The notes beneath the pieces were generated by a model that had not been told where the DNA came from, made no database searches, and saw only the letters and a list, made by a program, of their open reading frames with translations. Positions 29,660-38,564 of a DNA stretch of 64,000 nt are shown one piece after another. The position numbers and the translations under genes were made by a program. How positions within the stretch are numbered: the stretch's first letter is position 1; every line of letters begins with the position of its first letter. The stretch spans positions 1,860,001 to 1,924,000 of the forward strand of contig NZ_CP011319.1 of assembly GCF_001865675.1 (NCBI RefSeq). Reading direction: 5' to 3'. Origin of the DNA: Janthinobacterium sp. 1_2014MBL_MicDiv (lineage in GTDB: Bacteria > Pseudomonadota > Gammaproteobacteria > Burkholderiales > Burkholderiaceae_D).

Positions 29660-30882
29660 ACGCGCCCGCGCGGCCGTCCCTGGTCGTCGTCGGCAACGGC
29701 ATGGCCGGCATGCGCACGGTCGAGGAATTGCTGAAACTCGCGCCCGAGCTGTACGACATCACCGTGTTCGGCGCCGAACCGCACGGCAATTACAACCGCA
29801 TCTTGCTGTCCCCGGTGCTGGCCGGCGAAAAGACGGTGGACGACATCATGCTGCACACGCGCGACTGGTATGCGCAGCACGGCATCACCCTGCACGCGGG
29901 CGACCCGGTGGTGCGCATCGACCGCCAGGCGCGCACGGTACAGGCCCTGTCCGGCATCGAGGTGCGCTACGACCGCCTGCTGCTGGCCACGGGATCGACG
30001 CCGTTCATCGTGCCCGTGCCGGGCCACCAGCTGCCGGGCGTGATCGGCTTTCGCGATATCGACGATGTCGACACCATGCTGCGCGCGGCGCGCCAGCACC
30101 GGCATGCGGTGGTGATCGGCGGCGGCTTGCTGGGGCTGGAGGCGGCCAACGGCTTGCAGCGCCAGGGGATGGACGTCACGGTGGTGCACATGAGCGGCAG
30201 CCTGATGAACCAGCAGTTGGATGCGCCCGCATCGATGCTGCTGAAAACGGCGCTGGAAGCGCGCGGCCTACGTTTCCTGATGCACGCGAGCACCAGCGCG
30301 ATCACGGGCACGCGGCGCGTCGAGGGCGTGCAGTTCGCGGACGGCAGCAGCATTCCCGCCGACCTGGTGGTGATGACGGCCGGCGTGCGGCCGAACATCG
30401 CGCTGGCGCAGGCGGCAGGCCTGCACTGCGAACGCGCCATCGTCGTCGACGACTGCCTGCAAAGCTACGATCCGCGCGTCTACGCCGTTGGCGAATGCGT
30501 GCAGCACCGGCGCGCCACCTTCGGCCTGGTGGCGCCCATCTGGGAGCAGGCGCGCGTCTGCGGCGCGCACCTGGCCGGCGCGGGCCACCGGCGCTATGTG
30601 CAGCAGGCCAGCGCCACCAAATTGAAAGTGACGGGCATCGACCTGTATTCGGCGGGCGACATCATCGGCGGCGAGGGCAGCGAAGACCTGGTGCTGCGCG
30701 ATCCGCACCGCGGCGTCTACAAGCGCCTGGTGGTGCAGGGCAGCCGCCTGGCCGGCGCCGTGCTGTATGGCGACGTGCAGGACGGCCCCTGGTATTTCGA
30801 CCTGATCCAGCAGCGCCGCGACATCAGCAAGCTGCGCGCCCATTTATTGTTTGGCCAGGCCTTGTGCGCCCAGGCCGCATGA
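29656..30882 (+). CDS. FAD-dependent NAD(P)H reductase of the nitrate operon (NasB-like)
   Basis: 408 residues from GTG 29656, which overlaps the nirD stop as GTGA; the frame is open further upstream but that part is inside nirD. Contains the FAD motif VVVGNGMAGMRTVEEL, ATGSTPFIVPVPG and the NAD motif VVIGGGLLGLEAANGL, like the N-terminal third of NirB and like the rubredoxin/nitrite-reductase NAD reductases. It has no BFD, siroheme or Fe-S part. Placed just before nasA and overlapping it, it most likely passes electrons from NAD(P)H to the nitrate reductase, as NasB does in Klebsiella; a role for nitrite reductase is the alternative. Confidence 0.82.
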   Translation: MNAPARPSLVVVGNGMAGMRTVEELLKLAPELYDITVFGAEPHGNYNRILLSPVLAGEKTVDDIMLHTRDWYAQHGITLHAGDPVVRIDRQARTVQALSGIEVRYDRLLLATGSTPFIVPVPGHQLPGVIGFRDIDDVDTMLRAARQHRHAVVIGGGLLGLEAANGLQRQGMDVTVVHMSGSLMNQQLDAPASMLLKTALEARGLRFLMHASTSAITGTRRVEGVQFADGSSIPADLVVMTAGVRPNIALAQAAGLHCERAIVVDDCLQSYDPRVYAVGECVQHRRATFGLVAPIWEQARVCGAHLAGAGHRRYVQQASATKLKVTGIDLYSAGDIIGGEGSEDLVLRDPHRGVYKRLVVQGSRLAGAVLYGDVQDGPWYFDLIQQRRDISKLRAHLLFGQALCAQAA

Positions 30883-30893
30883 CAGGAAACCCC

Positions 30894-33581
30894 ATGACCA
30901 GCTGCATGCCCGTGAAAACCACCTGCCCGTATTGCGGCGTCGGCTGCGGCGTGGAAGCGACACGCCTGCCCGACGGCGCCATCCGCATCGCCGGCGACGG
31001 CAGCCACCCGGCCAACCAGGGTCGCCTGTGCGTGAAAGGCTCGGCGCTGGGCGATACCCTGGGGCTGGAGAACCGTTTGCTGCAGCCGCAGGTGCGCGTC
31101 GATGGCGAGTTGCGGCGCGTGTCCTGGGATGCCGCGCTCGACAAGGTGGCCGGCGGCCTGCGCGCCATCATCGACGCCCACGGGCCCGATGCGGTGGCCC
31201 TGTATGTCTCGGGTCAGCTGCTGACGGAAGATTATTACGTGGCCAATAAATTCATGAAAGGCTACGTGGGCAGCGCGAATATCGACACCAATTCGCGCCT
31301 GTGCATGTCGTCGGCCGTGGCCGGCCACAAGCGCGCATTCGGCGAAGACATCGTGCCAGGCTGCTACGACGACCTGGAGCTGGCCGACATGATCGTGCTG
31401 GTGGGGTCGAACACGGCCTGGTGCCACCCGATCCTGTTCCAGCGTATCGCGCGCCTGAAGGAACGCCGGCCCGAAGTCAAACTGGTGGTGATCGACCCGC
31501 GCCGCACGGCCACCTGCGAGCTGGCCGATGTGCACCTGCCGGTGAAGCCCGGCACGGACGTGTGGCTGTTCAACGGCTTGCTGTGCCATCTGGCGCGCGA
31601 AGGCATGGTCGACGATGCTTTCGTCACCCAGCACAGCCGCGGCCTGGACGAGGCGCTGGCGGCCGCGCACGTGGACTGCGGCGATCCGCTGCAGGTGGCG
31701 AAGATATGCAAGGTCGATCCGCACGCCTTGCTGGCGTTCTACCGCGACTTCGCCGCCACGCGCAAGGTCGTCACCGCCTTTTCGCAGGGCGTGAACCAGT
31801 CTTCCAGCGGCACGGACAAGGTCAACAGCATCATCAACTGCCACCTGGCCACGGGCCGTATCGGCCAGCCCGGCATGGGGCCATTCTCGCTGACGGGCCA
31901 GCCGAACGCCATGGGCGGGCGCGAAGCGGGCGGTCTGGCCAACATGCTGGCGGCGCACCTGGAGCTGGACAACCCGCTGCACCGCGACACCGTGCAAACG
32001 TTCTGGGATGCGCCGCGCATCGCCAGCAAGCCAGGCCTGAAGGCGGTGGACCTGTTCCACGCCATCGAGGCGGGCACGGTGAAGGCCGTGTGGATCATCG
32101 CCACCAATCCGCTGGTGAGCATGCCGGACGCCGACCAGGTGCGCCGCGCGCTGGCCCAATGCGAGCTGGTGGTGGTGTCCGACATCAGCGCGCAGGCGGA
32201 CACGAATGCCCACGCCGACGTGCTGCTGCCCGCCCTGGGCTGGGGCGAGAAGGATGGCACGGTGACCAATTCCGAGCGGCGCATCTCGCGCCAGCGGGCC
32301 TTCTTGCCGGCGCCGGGCGAGGCGCGCGCCGACTGGCAGGTGCTGTGCGCCGTGGCCACGCGCATGGGCTATGTCGGTTTCGATTTCGCGGCGCCGCAGG
32401 CCATTTTCGACGAGCATGCGCGCCTGTCCGCCTTCCGCAACGAGGCGGAAACGGCGCGCCTGTTCAACTTGTCGCATCTGGTGGGGCTGAGTGACGCGCA
32501 GTACGATGGCTTGTTGCCGCAGCAGTGGCCGCAGGGCCGGGCGCGCCTGTTCGGCGATGGCCGCTTCGCGCATGCGGACGGCCGTGCGCGTTTCGTGCCG
32601 ACGGCGCCGCGCGCGCCGCGCCATGCGCCGGACGAAGACTATCCGCTGATCCTGAACACGGGCAGGGTGCGCGACCAGTGGCATACCATGACGCGCACGG
32701 GCAAGGCGGCCAGGCTGTCGGACCATGTGGCCGAGGCGTTCATCGACATCCACCCGCAGGATGCGCTGCTGTACAGCGTGCGCGAAGGCGAGCTGGCGCG
32801 CGTTTCCAGTGCCTGGGGCGCGATGGTGGCCAGGGTCGTGCATGGCGGCGGCATCGCGCGCGGGCAGGTCTTCGTGCCGATCCACTGGAGCGATGCGAAT
32901 GCCTCCGACGCGCGCGTGGGCGCCGTCGTCAACCCGGTGGTCGATCCGGTATCGGGCGAGCCGGAATTCAAGCATACGCCCGTGCGCATCGAGCAGTTCC
33001 GCGTGCACTGGCATGCGTTTGTCCTGAGCCGCACGCCGCTGAACCTCGACGGCGTGGCGCACTGGACGCGCATCCAGGGCGAGCAGTTCCTGCGCTACGA
33101 GCTGGCCGGGCGCCAGCGCGTCGATGACCTGGGCGCCTGGGCGCGTTCCCTGCTCGGCGTGGCGGACCCCGACGCCGACTGGCTCGATTATGCCGACGCC
33201 AGCGCCGGCGTGTATCGCGCCGTGCACCTGGAGGCGGGGCGCATCGAACAGTGCGTGTTCATTTCGCCGCGGCCCGACCTGCCGTCGCGCGCCTGGCTGG
33301 CGGGCCTGTTTGCGCATCCGCTCATGGATGCGGCCGACCGCGCCGGCGTGCTGCTGGGCCAGCCGATCGGCAAGGGAGTGGACGCCGGTCCCACCGTCTG
33401 CTCGTGCTTTGGCGTGGGGCGCAACACCATCTGCGCCGCCATCCGCGAAAAAGGACTGACGACCGCGGCGCAGGTGACGGCTTGCGTAAAGGCGGGCGGC
33501 AACTGCGGTTCCTGCGTGCCGGAGATACGCCAGCTGCTGGCCGTCACCCTGGCCGAAACGCTGGCGCAGAGCGCGCCGTAG
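30894..33581 (+). CDS. nasA: Assimilatory nitrate reductase catalytic subunit
   Basis: 895 residues from ATG 30894, which has AGGAA five bases upstream; ATG 30879 overlapping the previous stop is an alternative. N-terminal [4Fe-4S] ligands Cys 11, 14, 18 and 46 (CPYCGVGC, GRLCVKG). Molybdenum-ligand Cys about residue 137 in NSRLCMSSAVAG. Molybdopterin domains follow (VIIDPRRTATCELAD type, QGVNQSSSGTDKVN, RQHTMTRTGK-like cofactor motif). The C-terminus adds a BFD [2Fe-2S] domain (CSCFGVGRNTICAAI, AGGNCGSCVPEI), typical of NasA. No Tat signal: cytoplasmic. Reduces nitrate to nitrite. Confidence 0.94.
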   Translation: MTSCMPVKTTCPYCGVGCGVEATRLPDGAIRIAGDGSHPANQGRLCVKGSALGDTLGLENRLLQPQVRVDGELRRVSWDAALDKVAGGLRAIIDAHGPDAVALYVSGQLLTEDYYVANKFMKGYVGSANIDTNSRLCMSSAVAGHKRAFGEDIVPGCYDDLELADMIVLVGSNTAWCHPILFQRIARLKERRPEVKLVVIDPRRTATCELADVHLPVKPGTDVWLFNGLLCHLAREGMVDDAFVTQHSRGLDEALAAAHVDCGDPLQVAKICKVDPHALLAFYRDFAATRKVVTAFSQGVNQSSSGTDKVNSIINCHLATGRIGQPGMGPFSLTGQPNAMGGREAGGLANMLAAHLELDNPLHRDTVQTFWDAPRIASKPGLKAVDLFHAIEAGTVKAVWIIATNPLVSMPDADQVRRALAQCELVVVSDISAQADTNAHADVLLPALGWGEKDGTVTNSERRISRQRAFLPAPGEARADWQVLCAVATRMGYVGFDFAAPQAIFDEHARLSAFRNEAETARLFNLSHLVGLSDAQYDGLLPQQWPQGRARLFGDGRFAHADGRARFVPTAPRAPRHAPDEDYPLILNTGRVRDQWHTMTRTGKAARLSDHVAEAFIDIHPQDALLYSVREGELARVSSAWGAMVARVVHGGGIARGQVFVPIHWSDANASDARVGAVVNPVVDPVSGEPEFKHTPVRIEQFRVHWHAFVLSRTPLNLDGVAHWTRIQGEQFLRYELAGRQRVDDLGAWARSLLGVADPDADWLDYADASAGVYRAVHLEAGRIEQCVFISPRPDLPSRAWLAGLFAHPLMDAADRAGVLLGQPIGKGVDAGPTVCSCFGVGRNTICAAIREKGLTTAAQVTACVKAGGNCGSCVPEIRQLLAVTLAETLAQSAP

Positions 33582-33601
33582 CCTTGCCGTAGGCTGCATG
33601 C

Positions 33602-33630
33602 GTCGCGCTGCTCCCCGCGACTGTCTTTTT
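33602..33630 (+). terminator. Probable terminator of the nitrate operon
   Basis: GTCGCG (33602-33607) pairs with CGCGAC (33616-33621), followed by TGTCTTTTT. It lies 20 bases past the nasA stop and before cysC. Confidence 0.55.
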
Positions 33631-33676
33631 CCGGCTGCCTTTGTTATATTCGCCCTCACAGAGTCGGGGAGACAAG

Positions 33677-34216
33677 ATGAGGGATTACACAGGGATGGCG
33701 CCGGCCACTGTCTGGCTGACGGGCCTGAGCGGCGCCGGCAAGACCAGTATCGCCCATGCGCTGGCACACCGCTTGCAAGCCGAGGGGCGCGCCGTCGCCG
33801 TGCTCGATGGCGACCAGCTGCGCCATGGCCTGAACCGCGACCTGGGTTTCACGCCGGCCGACCGGCATGAAAATATCCGCCGCACGGCCGAAGTGGCCCG
33901 CCTGATGAACATGGCGGGCGTGCATGTCATCGCGGCCTTCATTTCGCCGTACCGCGCCGACCGTGCCATGGCCGCGAGCATCATCGGCGCAGGCAATTTC
34001 ATCGAAGTGCATGTCAGCACGCCACTCGACGTGTGCGAGGCGCGCGATGCCAAGGGCCTGTATGCGAAGGCGCGCGCGGGGCAGATTGCGCAATTTACGG
34101 GCATATCCGCGCCCTATGAAGCGCCGTTGTCGGCCGCGCTGACGCTCGATACGCAGGCGCTGGCGCTGGACGAATCGGTCGAGCGGATTTGCCGGCACCT
34201 GCAGCGGCAATCGTGA
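33677..34216 (+). CDS. cysC: Adenylylsulfate (APS) kinase
   Basis: 179 residues from ATG 33677, with GGGGAG six bases upstream. Walker A GLSGAGKT at residues 16-23; DGDQLRHGLNRDLGF and RTAEVARLMNMAG are APS-kinase signatures, and FISPYRADR and AKARAGQIAQFTG complete the family pattern. It phosphorylates APS to PAPS in the cytoplasm. No cysD or cysN is nearby, so this is a stand-alone kinase. Its stop overlaps the start of a diguanylate cyclase gene. Confidence 0.92.
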   Translation: MRDYTGMAPATVWLTGLSGAGKTSIAHALAHRLQAEGRAVAVLDGDQLRHGLNRDLGFTPADRHENIRRTAEVARLMNMAGVHVIAAFISPYRADRAMAASIIGAGNFIEVHVSTPLDVCEARDAKGLYAKARAGQIAQFTGISAPYEAPLSAALTLDTQALALDESVERICRHLQRQS

Positions 34217-36222
34217 CGACCTGGCGAAAATGGCTGCGCCGGCGCCTGCCCGCCAGCCTGAAGGCGCGCATGAGCGTGGTCGTCTTCCTGCTGGTGCTGG
34301 GCGCCGTGGCGCTGCTGGCGCTGGCCACGCTGGCCGTGGCCGAACGCGGCATGCGCGACGTGACGGGACGGCAGCAGTACGTGTCGCTGGCCAGCGCCGC
34401 CGTTTTCATCGACGAGGAACTCAATGCCAAGCGCAACGTGCTGCGCGTGATCGCCGACAGCCTGGCGGCCAGCGGCGTGCATGACGGCGCCGGCCTGCAG
34501 CGCTTCCTGGCCGCGCAAACGGTGCTGGGGACGGAGTTTTTCACGGCCGGCGTGGTCGCCGCCGATGGTTCCCTGCTGGCCAGCCTGAGCCCCTTCAAGC
34601 CGCAGGCGGGGCTGAACCTGAAAGGCCGTTCTTATTTCGAGCAGACGCTGGCGACCAGGCGTTCCGTCATTTCCGCGCCGCTCAATGGCAGCATTTCCGG
34701 CATGCCCATCGTGGTCGTGACGCAGCCCGTGTTCGATGCGCAGGGCGCCGTGCGCTACGTGCTGGCGGCCAGCGTCAACCTGCGCCAGCCCGATTTCCTG
34801 GGCCGCCTCGAAGCACTCAAGCCGGGCACGGGCGGCTACCTGTACATCATGACGGATGCCGGCATCATCGTCGAGCATCCCGACAAGTCGCGCATCATGC
34901 AGCATATCGAGGCGCATGGCCCGATCAGCATACCCACGCGGCGCGCCATGCAGGGCTACGAGGGCTGGCTGACCGGCACCACGACGAGCGGCGTCGACGC
35001 CCTGTTTGCCTACCAGCGCATCGCCTCGACGGGCTGGATACTGGCTTCCGTCTACCCCATGCGCGACGCCTTCGCGCCGCTGCATGCGATCCGCAGCAAG
35101 ATCCTGCTGGCCGCCGTGCTGCTGGCGGCGCTGGCGGGGCTGGCCGGCTGGCGCGTGGTGCTGCGCCTGTTGCAGCCGCTGGAGCGCTTGCGCCGCCAGG
35201 TGCACCAGATCCGCCGCCAGCGCCTCGGCATCGAGGTGCTGCAAATCGAGCGGCGCGACGAAATCGGCGACTTGAGCCGCGATTTTTACTCGCTGGTGGC
35301 CGAGCGCGAAATCGCCGAGGCGCAGACGCGCGACAGCGAACGGCGATTGAAGCTGCTGACGGACCACGTGCCCGTGGTGATCGTGTACATCGACCGCGAG
35401 CACCGCTACCAGTTCATCAATGCGACGTTTGAAAAATGGTTCGGCCGCTCGCAGCAGGAAAGCCTGATGCAGTCGATCCGCGAGGTGCTGGGCGAAGAAG
35501 CCTACCAGCTGCGCGAGCAGTACCTGCAGCGCGCCTTTGCGGGCGAAGAGGTCGAATATGAATTCACCATCGATGGCGAGGGGGACGGGGGGCGGCGCGC
35601 CTTCCAGACCAGCTATGTACCCGATGTGGGCGAGAGCGGCGCGGTGGAGGGCGTGTATGGGCTGATCCACGAGATCACCAAGGTCAAGGCGGCGCACACG
35701 GCGCTGCAGTTTGCCGCCGCCACCGATACCCTGACGGGCATCGCCAACCGGCGCCGCTTCGATGAACAGCTTGCGCAAAGCATGCAGCGCACGCGCGCCA
35801 CGCGCGCGCCGATGGCGCTGGCCTACCTGGACATCGACCGTTTCAAGGCCATCAATGACAGCCTCGGACACCATGCGGGCGACGAGGTGCTGAAGGAATT
35901 CGCGGCCCGCCTGGCGCGCAGCGTGCGCGCCAGCGACCTGGTGGCGCGCCTGGCCGGCGATGAATTCGTGATCGTCCTGGAAGGCGTGAAAAGCGCGGCC
36001 GAAGTGCGCCAGATCGGCGCCAAGATCATCGACGCCATCCGCCTGCCGTTCGCGCTGGGCAGCGGCGGGCTGCCGGTGACGACCAGCATCGGCATCGCCA
36101 TCTTCCGCGACGGCGCGCTGACGCCGGCGCAGCTGCTGGACCTGGCCGACCAGGCCCTGTACGAGGCCAAGGGGCAGGGCCGCGACAGCGTGGCGCTGAT
36201 CGAGGCGGCCGCGCCGCCGTGA
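34213..36222 (+). CDS. Membrane diguanylate cyclase with Cache and PAS domains
   Basis: 669 residues from GTG 34213, overlapping the cysC stop as GTGA (ATG 34270 is an alternative). Layout: TM helix (MSVVVFLLVLGAVALLAL), extracytoplasmic dCache sensor (GRSYFEQTLATRRSVIS, GGYLYIMTDAGIIVEHPD), second TM near residue 300, HAMP-like linker, PAS domain (LLTDHVPVVIVYIDREHRYQ), then GGDEF domain. The active-site motif is AGDEF, a variant common in active enzymes, with an I-site RASD exactly five residues before it. Makes c-di-GMP in response to an extracellular ligand. No EAL domain. Confidence 0.88.
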   Translation: MTTWRKWLRRRLPASLKARMSVVVFLLVLGAVALLALATLAVAERGMRDVTGRQQYVSLASAAVFIDEELNAKRNVLRVIADSLAASGVHDGAGLQRFLAAQTVLGTEFFTAGVVAADGSLLASLSPFKPQAGLNLKGRSYFEQTLATRRSVISAPLNGSISGMPIVVVTQPVFDAQGAVRYVLAASVNLRQPDFLGRLEALKPGTGGYLYIMTDAGIIVEHPDKSRIMQHIEAHGPISIPTRRAMQGYEGWLTGTTTSGVDALFAYQRIASTGWILASVYPMRDAFAPLHAIRSKILLAAVLLAALAGLAGWRVVLRLLQPLERLRRQVHQIRRQRLGIEVLQIERRDEIGDLSRDFYSLVAEREIAEAQTRDSERRLKLLTDHVPVVIVYIDREHRYQFINATFEKWFGRSQQESLMQSIREVLGEEAYQLREQYLQRAFAGEEVEYEFTIDGEGDGGRRAFQTSYVPDVGESGAVEGVYGLIHEITKVKAAHTALQFAAATDTLTGIANRRRFDEQLAQSMQRTRATRAPMALAYLDIDRFKAINDSLGHHAGDEVLKEFAARLARSVRASDLVARLAGDEFVIVLEGVKSAAEVRQIGAKIIDAIRLPFALGSGGLPVTTSIGIAIFRDGALTPAQLLDLADQALYEAKGQGRDSVALIEAAAPP

Positions 36223-36226
36223 TTGC

Positions 36227-37144
36227 CTACAGGCTGGCAGCCCAGTGGTCGAGCTGCTGCGCGGTGGCCGTCACGCCGCCGCAGACGATGACGAGCACAT
36301 TGCGGTAGGGCGCCAGCTGCGGCGCCTTGCCGTAGACGGCCGCCAGGGCCGCGCCGCAGGCCGGCTCCACCACCAGGCGCTGGTCGCCGATGAAGCGCTG
36401 GCAGGCGTCGACGGCTGCCTTGTCCGACACCACCACGCTGTGCAGCGGGCGCGTCTGGCTGATGGCGAACGCCTGGGCGCACACCTGGCGCGCGCCCAGC
36501 GAGGTGGCGATGCTGGTCACGGCCGGCAAGGCCACGTGTTCGCGCGCGGCCACGGCCGCGGCCAGCGAGGCCGCGCCTGCGGTTTCCACGGCCACCAGCG
36601 CCACGTCGTCCCAGCCATTGCGCCGCAAGCCCTCGGCCACGCCGGCCAGCAGGCCGCCGCCGCCCACCGACAGCACGACGGCGTCCGGCTTCAGGCCCGT
36701 GCGGGCCACTTCGTCGATCATGCCGGCATGGCCTTGCCACAGCAGCGGGTCGTCGAACGGGTGCAAAAAGGCGTCCTGCGGCGTGAGCATTGATTGCGCC
36801 AGCGCGTTCGCTTCCTGCCAGGCAGCGCCATGCACGATCACTTGCGCGCCTTCCTGCACGATCAGCGCCTTCGCCCGCTCGCTGGTCGTTTCCGGCACCA
36901 CCACGATGACGGGGATGCCCAGCTGGCGTCCCGCGTAGGCGACGGCGATGCCGGCATTGCCGCCCGACGAGGAAATGAAGCGGCTGGCGCCGCGCCGCGC
37001 GTATTCTTCGCAGGCCAGGCCGATGCCGCGGATCTTGAACGAGCCAGGCGGCTGCAGCGCTTCGAGCTTGAGCCAGATGGCGCGTTCGCTGAGCAGGCTC
37101 AGCGCGCGGGAGTTGAGCAAAGGGGTTTCGATGTGCAGGGCCAT
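36227..37144 (-). CDS. PLP-dependent serine/threonine dehydratase-like enzyme
   Basis: 305 residues, fold-type II PLP enzyme. The lysine that binds PLP is in PPGSFKIRG, the phosphate/carboxylate loop is SSGGNAGIA and the phosphate-binding loop is SVGGGGLLAG. Length and the ending VIVCGGVTATA resemble the eukaryote-like L-serine dehydratase (SDS) group more than biosynthetic IlvA, and there is no ACT regulatory domain. Deaminates serine and/or threonine to a 2-oxo acid; which one is unclear. Converges on the diguanylate cyclase with four bases between. Confidence 0.83.
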   Translation of the reverse strand: MALHIETPLLNSRALSLLSERAIWLKLEALQPPGSFKIRGIGLACEEYARRGASRFISSSGGNAGIAVAYAGRQLGIPVIVVVPETTSERAKALIVQEGAQVIVHGAAWQEANALAQSMLTPQDAFLHPFDDPLLWQGHAGMIDEVARTGLKPDAVVLSVGGGGLLAGVAEGLRRNGWDDVALVAVETAGAASLAAAVAAREHVALPAVTSIATSLGARQVCAQAFAISQTRPLHSVVVSDKAAVDACQRFIGDQRLVVEPACGAALAAVYGKAPQLAPYRNVLVIVCGGVTATAQQLDHWAASL

Positions 37145-37317
37145 GCTTTTTCCGGAAAAAGAGTCAGGCCGGCATCTTAGCGCAGATGGAGCGGCAGGCG
37201 GATTCGGCTGCCAGCCGGAAAAACCGTGTCGCCCAGAAAAATTTCCACACGGAAATATGTGAAAGTTGATAAAATAGAATTGGAATTTTTTCTACTTCAA
37301 AAAACAAAGGAACAGTA

Positions 37318-37653
37318 ATGGCAACTCGTATTGCAATGAAGCACAAGGACACGGGCTTGATGAAAGACGGCTTTTACGGCTTTTCGTGGACCACGTTCTT
37401 CTTCGGCTTTTTCCCGGCCCTGTTTCGCGGCGACTTCATTACTTTTATCGGCGCCTTCGTCGTGACGGTGATCATCGGCCTGTTCACGGCCGGCTTCGGC
37501 ATGTTCATCGTCGGCGTCGTGTGGGCCTTCCTGTACAATAAATACTACACGGGCAAACTGCTCGAGCGCGGCTATGTGCTGGCCGGCTCGCCCAGCGAGA
37601 ACGCGGAAGCGGCGGCCGCCATCGGCATCGCCCTGCCGTCGCCCGCCGCCTGA
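37318..37653 (+). CDS. Small membrane protein (DUF2628-like)
   Basis: 111 residues. Two or three hydrophobic segments: WTTFFFGFFPALFRGDF, then ITFIGAFVVTVIIGLFTAGF and MFIVGVVWAFLYNKYY, followed by a short hydrophilic Ala-rich tail. It resembles the DUF2628/HrgC-like inner-membrane proteins, function unknown. AAAGGAAC lies before the ATG, an AT-rich promoter region lies upstream including a dyad ATTTCC-ACAC-GGAAAT (37241-37256), and a terminator follows, so it is probably monocistronic. Confidence 0.65.
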   Translation: MATRIAMKHKDTGLMKDGFYGFSWTTFFFGFFPALFRGDFITFIGAFVVTVIIGLFTAGFGMFIVGVVWAFLYNKYYTGKLLERGYVLAGSPSENAEAAAAIGIALPSPAA

Positions 37654-37673
37654 GGCGCAGGTCCGGACAGTCC

Positions 37674-37698
37674 AAAGGACGCTGCGGCGTCCTTTTTT
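37674..37698 (+). terminator. Intrinsic terminator
   Basis: AAAGGACGC pairs with GCGTCCTTT across a TGCG loop, and the stem runs into six Ts (37693-37698). It ends the small membrane-protein transcript. Confidence 0.85.
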
Positions 37699-37720
37699 AT
37701 TACTGTTCTCTTGCCGGCGA

Positions 37721-38224
37721 TCAGTTCAGCGGGGCGCTTTTCAGCTGGTGCGTGCGCGCCACTTCCTTCATCGCTTCGAGCAGGTCGTCGCGCAGCTGGC
37801 GCGGCAGCTTGCCGAAGAATTCCTCGTCGTTCTGGTCGGCCATGTCGGCCAGCACGGGCACCAGGGCCTCGCCTTCCGTGGTCAGCTCGATCGAATGCTG
37901 GCGGCGGTCGGCCAGCAGGATCGATTTGCTGACCATGCCCTTGCTTTCCAGGCGGTCGATCAGTTTCGATACGGCGCCCTTGCTCATGCCGGCCACTTGC
38001 GCCAGCACCGTGGGCGAGGTGCAGCCGAGGCGGAACATTTCGCGCAGCACCACCCACTCGGACACCGTCACGCCATTGGCTTCGGCTTTCTTCTGGAAGC
38101 TGTGGGAGACGTGGTTGGAGACGAAGCGCAGCCAGTAACCCAGGTGTGCTTCCAGTTCGCTGACGGCGACGCTGTTGGGATGGGAGATTTGCGGCGTAGC
38201 GGCCGCTTCAAAATTATGGCTCAT
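37721..38224 (-). CDS. MarR-family transcriptional regulator
   Basis: 167 residues from ATG 38224 (AAGGA six bases upstream); an in-frame ATG at 38257 would add 11 residues. The winged helix region is clear: VTVSEWVVLREMF, CTSPTVLAQVAGMSKGAVSK, LIDRLESKGMVSK and the wing DRRQHSIELTTEGEAL. Dimeric, with N- and C-terminal helices. The target is unknown; a palindrome at 38330-38347 in its own upstream region is a possible site. Confidence 0.87.
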   Translation of the reverse strand: MSHNFEAAATPQISHPNSVAVSELEAHLGYWLRFVSNHVSHSFQKKAEANGVTVSEWVVLREMFRLGCTSPTVLAQVAGMSKGAVSKLIDRLESKGMVSKSILLADRRQHSIELTTEGEALVPVLADMADQNDEEFFGKLPRQLRDDLLEAMKEVARTHQLKSAPLN

Positions 38225-38257
38225 TTCTTTTCCTTCACTGGGCGGCGCATCCGGCAT

Positions 38258-38564
38258 GGTTAAGGCCTTCGCACTTGCTGTCGAGTGGTTTGTTTAGGGA
38301 CGCAGCTTGCTTTGAGGTAGTTCTAACACTGATTTCACAGGAAATCATTTACGCTCAATGCGTGTTTCTTCATTTCCTTGCTCTGGATATATAAAAAGCA
38401 ATATCAAGCAAATAATCGTATTACCAGAGAGGAAGATTAAAAAAATAACGCATGTTGCCTCAATGGTAACAGCATTTTTGCCGAATTGATAAATATTTCA
38501 TATCATTCAGTGAAGTCGCCCACATATGGCGTATTGCCTGCGCGACAGGGCGTCTCCCATGCCG
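38258..38564. other. AT-rich intergenic region upstream of the MarR gene
   Basis: About 300 non-coding bases, clearly AT-richer than the surroundings between 38320 and 38510. It contains three dyads: TGATTTC-ACAG-GAAATCA (38330-38347), TTGCT/AGCAA (38378-38382/38397-38401) around a TATATAAAA tract, and TGATA/TATCA (38487-38491/38501-38505). The first is the best MarR operator candidate. No coding frame or known RNA is seen. Confidence 0.5.

Noticed and set aside
30717..33767. 1016-codon open frame on the minus strand opposite nasA
   Set aside because: The plus frame has the Fe-S and molybdenum ligands of nitrate reductase; the minus frame is low-complexity.
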